A DNA stretch of 64,000 bases from Macrotis lagotis. Taxonomy: Eukaryota; Chordata; Mammalia; Peramelemorphia; Peramelidae. The DNA is taken from NCBI RefSeq assembly GCF_037893015.1, contig NC_133658.1:258891856-258955855 (forward strand), given 5' to 3'. This document shows, piece after piece, positions 59,590-64,000 of the stretch. Position 1 is the first letter of the stretch. The number at the start of each line of letters is the position of its first letter. The translations under genes were made by a program, and so were the position numbers. The notes below the pieces were generated by a model. The model had not been told where the DNA came from, did not search any database, and saw only the letters and a list, made by a program, of their open reading frames with translations.

Positions 59590-61774
59590 TGATGGAACGA
59601 GCAAGTCCATCAAGGTTGACCATCGCCCTCATGTTGCTATTAGGGTGTACAGGTTTTTCTGGTTCTGCTCATCTCACTCAGCATTAGTTCATGCATATAC
59701 ATTCAGGCTTCCCTGAATTCCCATCCCTCCTGTTTTCTAAAAGAGCAATAGAGTTCCATTACAATACGTATACCACAGTTTGCAAAGTCATTCTCTAATT
59801 GAAGAACATTTGCTTGATTTCCAATTCCTTGCCACCACAAATAGGGCTGCTATAAATATTTTTGTACAAGTGATGTCTTTTCCCTTTTTCATCATCTCTT
59901 CAGGGTATAGACCCAGCAGTGGTATTGCTGGATCAAAGGATATACAAATTTTTGTTGTACTTTGGGCATAGTTCCAAACTGCTCTCCAGAAAGGTTGGAT
60001 GAGTTCACAGTTCCCCCAACAATGTAATAGTGCCCCAGATTTCCCATAACCTTTCCAACAATGATCATTATCCTTTCTGATCATATTGGCCAGTCTGAGA
60101 GGTGTGAAGTGGTACCTCAGAGATGCTTATTTTGTATTTCTCTAATAAGTAATGATTTAGAGCAATTTTTCAAATGCGTATGAATTGCTTTGATCTCCTC
60201 ATCTGTAAATTGCCTCTGCATATCCTTTGACCATTTGTCAATTGGGGAATTATTTTTTTTGAAAATTTGACTCAATTCTCTGTATATTTTAGAAATGAGT
60301 CCTTTGTCAGAAACATTAGTTGTAAAGATTGTATCCCAGTTTACTACAATTCTTTTTATCTTGGTTATAATGGTTTTATCTGTGCAAAAACTTTTTAATT
60401 TAATGTACTCAAAATCATCATGTTTGTTTTTAGTGATTTTCTTCATCTCTTGCTTAGTCATAAACTGCTTCCCTTTTCATAGATCTGACAGGTAAACTAG
60501 TCCTTGATCTTCTACTTTGCTTATAATATGGTTTTTTATGTCTAAACCCTGTATCCATTTGAATCTTATCTTGGTATAGGGTGTGAGGTGTTGGTCTAAT
60601 CTAAGTTTCTTCCATACTAACTTCCAATTTTACCAGCAGTAGTTATCAAAGAGAGAGTTTTGAGAGAATTATTTTTTTTTGTATTTGCCCAATTGAGGAT
60701 CTCAGAGAATTATTCTCAATTTATATTTGTCCAATTGTATTTTCCAATGATTTGTTTTCTTGTTGCAAGGTATTAACCTTCTCTTGGGTTTCTTTTCCAA
60801 AATTTTCCAACTGATTTTTAAATTCCTTATTTCTTCAAGGAAGTCTTTCTGTGCTGGAGACCAGATCACATTCTTCTCAGAGGTTCTAGGTCTCTCTGAG
60901 TTAGGGTCTTTCCCTTCCAAATATTTTTCTATGGACCCTCCTTTCAGCTAACCTTTCTTCATTTTGCTAAGATCTTGAGTTGGGGAGGGGCTGGTTCACA
61001 GAGGTTTGGTACTGGTATCCCTAGAGGCTTTACTTGCTGAGTGCAATATCTCCAGCTGACCAATAGGATGTGCTAGTTGCTTTCTCTGTACTGTCTGTGA
61101 CTTTGATTGAGACCCTTTCCTTTGGCCTGGAGGGAATAATTGAAGCTGTTAAATACTTTTTTCTTCAATCAATGGTGAGCTATACCTTGGGGTGAGGTCA
61201 TCACTCTCCATATTGTCAGCTGCAGTTGTTCTGCTGCTCACACACCTGTGCCTGGGGCAGAAATAGTCTGTAATTGTGTTTGTTCTAGAAAGAGGCCTCA
61301 GCCCCAGTGGAGGTTCCTCAGACCAGAGGGACCTGGGGATGATGGCCATGGCTCTCCTGCACCAGAATTCTCCCCCCAGCCCTGTCAGCAAGCTCCAGAT
61401 TGTCAGTGCCAGCGCCAATGCCTCTGCTCCCTGCTTGACCCAAGTCCCTGCAGTTGAACAGGCTCTAGCCCTGCTCATCAAGCCAGTCTGGTTCTCGGGC
61501 CCTCAGACTCCCAGGCTCCAGCCCTGCCACTAATCAGGCCAATTGGCAGCCTATCCCGGGACTCTTCCCATTCTCATGATCCTGGCAGAGTCCACCCCTC
61601 TGTACCTGGACTGCTAAAGACAAATCCTAAGGTAGATGTTCTTTCTCCTGGGTTTTCTTTCTGGGTTTTGTTGATCGTATTTCTGTTAAAAGGTTTGACT
61701 CATATCATATATGGGGGAAGATCAGGAGATTTTTAAAACTGCCTGTCTTTTCTCCACCATCTTGGCCAGAAGTG
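59590..61774 (-). mobile_element. L1 element E, minus strand, internally deleted and lacking its 3' end
   Basis: The 5' end is at the right (CACCATCTTGGCCAGAAGT, 61755-61773), followed by a 5'UTR and the ORF1 start (minus strand 60920: MEGKDPNSERPRTSEKNVIW). Two coiled-coil repeat units follow. Near 60665 the sequence jumps to ORF2 just before the C-terminal part. The minus strand at 60117-60461 reads MTKQEMKKITKNKHDDFEYI and at 59788-60084 reads CWKGYGKSGALLHCWGNC (second knuckle Cys changed to Tyr) and FDPAIPLLGLYPEEMMK. It stops near 59590, inside the usual 3' region, with no tail. Confidence 0.88.
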
Positions 61775-63385
61775 TGGCTGAAATTATTTATAAGGCAAAG
61801 CAAGAAATTAGTAGGTGCTCTGCTTTAACCAGAACTGGAGTCCCAGAAGATATCTGAAAAATTGTAGGATCCAATTACTAAATGCCACATTGTAGCATGT
61901 AGAAAATATTTTTTTAAAAATCTTTCAGTTCCTTTTCCAATTCCCAGGACAGCTGAATAATCTCCTCTTTTTTTGACCAGTAAATCTTTCATTTTCTTAA
62001 ACAAATATGTGTGTATACATGTTTATATGGGTGGGTGCATGGAAGGCAAAGTGCTAGAGAATTTTCAAGAGCCAAAAGTAAACTCTGCAACTTATTTTGG
62101 GTGAGACCAAAGTATATACAAAAATTAAATAATGAATGATTCCCTTCAACACACAGATTTTTAAAAAAATATGTTTAGACATTGCTCAGTTTTAAATTTA
62201 TATTGAGTGCTTACCTAAATAAAAAGCATAAAAAAAGTTCAACAATCTAGAGAAAACACAAGTTCCTAAACTCAGGTAACTGTTATGTTCTTTTTAATAC
62301 TTTTTAATAAAATTCTCTATTTTTATGCAATACCAGTTGATATGGGGAACTGGAAATTGCACAATGCATTTGATCTCTGTTTACTGTCCACCTGAATAAA
62401 ACTAGCCTTCAAGTACATTTTTTTAAACTGGAAATTTACCAGTCATTAGTAGAAGAAAAATTATAAATTCTACTTGACTCTGAGTTCTTAATGAAGAAAA
62501 ATTGAGAACTGGCAATTATGCAGTTAATTTTATTTATTTAGACTGCCAATCTCAGAATTACTTTAATCACAGTAACCCAAATTTCGGAAAAGCCTGTGTC
62601 AGGAAAGTAAGAGTTCAGACTATTTCACTATAATACTAAGGATATTATGGATAGAATGAGCAACAAAATTTTAAAACAATCATTGGACATCAGAAATACT
62701 GTAGCTGTTGCATAACATGCAGGAATAACAAGCTAGTGTTGCAAAAGAATAACTCTACTACCATGAACTTAAGCATTCAATGAATAGAAAAATTTCTTAT
62801 TGCTCCTTAATAAAGAGCAAGCAAGATAAATCAAATAAAGCTGGCAAGTAGTCCCAGAGAATTAAATATTGCATAAAACTTTTATATGACTTGATTTCAA
62901 ATGTGGTCATGAATTTATTTTCCTGGTCTGTATGGATCTCTAACTCTAATGACAGATACAGATCATGAATAAAATTACATGAAAATACCACCAATACCAT
63001 CCACACCATGCCTATCTTCCTGGTAGAGCAGACACAATATATTGCAAAAAATGTAATAGACTCACCCAGTTATAGACATGATTTCTTTCACAAGAGAATT
63101 TTGTCACTCCTTGACCAAAGAAATCAATGATAATCCTCTTCCCCAATTGTTACTTATGTTCATGAACTAAAGGTCAATTTGCGTGTTAGAAATAGTCTAT
63201 TTGTTCTCAAGGCACCACCTGCTCCCTTAATTACCATTACTCCCTTTTGTTGCCTAAATTATTTTACCAAGCAGAACTGACAAGACAAGAGCTCAAGGAG
63301 GATAAAAATAAACAAGCCAAGATTGGGGCAACTGGGTAACATGTTTTTAGCATGACAACATGTTGACCATGTTCATTCCTCCCAA
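61775..63385. other. Unassigned stretch
   Basis: About 1.6 kb with no recognised repeat, ORF or RNA. AT-rich. Confidence 0.4.
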
Positions 63386-63389
63386 GTGG

Positions 63390-64000
63390 AGCTAAGATAG
63401 TAGGATAAAGCCAACATTGCAGCTGAATTCTCCAACATTCCCCTTGAAACAACTTTAAAACAATTCCTCAAATCTAATTTTGGAGCCTCAGAGACAACAA
63501 GAAGTTGGAATGAGATATTTTTCCAGGTTTAGACAACTTAGTTTGTCAACAGGAGAGGTAAGTGATATGAAGGTAGAAGCCAGAGTGTAGTGTGGCTGCA
63601 CCAATGGTGGGCATTGGAGGCAATTTCAAGAGCAACAGCAAAAGTAGTTTCTGAAACTTTCAGTACAGACATGATAAGAACTGGACAAATGACCAAAAGA
63701 GGTTAAAGGGGGTCCCTTTGCTGTTGCTGGGAACAAAACCTGGGACTAATTAGGAACTCTGTTGACCATAAGCAGTTGTATGTCTAAATTCCAGGGGGAG
63801 ACAGGAGGAGTGCTTTATATTGATCACAAGCAAGAAGACTTTGTCACAATTCCAAAGTCCAAGAGGAGAGTTAGCACAGTTGACTACAGAGAAGGGCTTT
63901 TACTGGGAAAAGAATAAAGAGCAAACCAAGAGAGCAAACTCTCTTAGATCACATCACCTTAAATGCACCAAAACCTTAGGGTTCCAGAATTAACTTTGAA
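63390..64000 (+). mobile_element. Old L1/HAL1 5'UTR-like sequence, runs off the window
   Basis: GGAGCTAAGATAGTAGGATA looks like a decayed GAGCCAAGATGGTGGAGTA start. CAACTTTAAAACAATTCCTC, GGAATGAGATATTTTTCCAG and GACAACTTAGTTTGTCAACA align with the HAL1-like 5'UTR near 37890-37990. No ORF start is seen before the edge. Confidence 0.5.

Overview
The window is intergenic or deep-intronic DNA from a marsupial. I find no intact protein-coding gene and no functional RNA gene. The marsupial assignment rests on repeats. Many tRNA-derived SINEs start with a box resembling GGCAGCTAGGTGGC and end CACTTAACCCC...TTGCAAAAACCTAAAA (WSINE1-like). Others have MAR1-like tails (CAATTCAC...GAAGAATGAAGGACAAA). 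Two SINEs have RTE-type tails. There are half-L1 (HAL1-like) elements and L1s of a non-placental type. Recent WSINE1-like activity would fit an Australian or microbiotherian marsupial such as a dasyurid, but this is inference. Repeat family names come from recognition, not a database search.

Layout. 1-3.6 kb: L1 'A' (+), entered between its two ORFs. 3.6-9.2 kb: old L2, a long CR1/L3-like relic (-), old SINEs and an (AGT)n array. 9.2-16.4 kb: L1 'B' (+), carrying a MAR1 SINE, an L1 3' end and a WSINE1-like SINE. 17.06-23.5 kb: L1 'C' (+), the most complete copy, with a 100-N assembly gap. 23.6-27.4 kb: older L1 'D' (+). 29.0-32.16 kb (-) and 37.82-40.96 kb (+): two copies of a HAL1-like element without ORF2 that share three antisense SINE-derived modules, placed head to head. 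32-46 kb: L2, MIR-like, CR1 and L1 fragments between stretches with no recognised repeat. 46.8-53.1 kb: an L2 (+) broken by SINEs, an unnamed repeat that holds a PRPS1 retropseudogene (16-bp target-site duplication), and a minus-strand L1 'F' that itself holds two SINEs. 53.1-64 kb: a probable short hAT element, RTE-tailed SINEs, a (TA)n tract beside a perfect 68-bp palindrome, a doubly truncated L1 'E' (-), and an L1 5'UTR-like end.

No genes act together here. The useful content is an ordered record of insertions: L2, CR1 and MIR-like relics are oldest, then L1/HAL1, then the WSINE1-like SINEs with clear target duplications. L1 machinery of the kind present here probably mobilised the SINEs, the HAL1-like elements and the PRPS1 copy in trans. 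All ORFs in these elements are broken, so none of these copies should be active.
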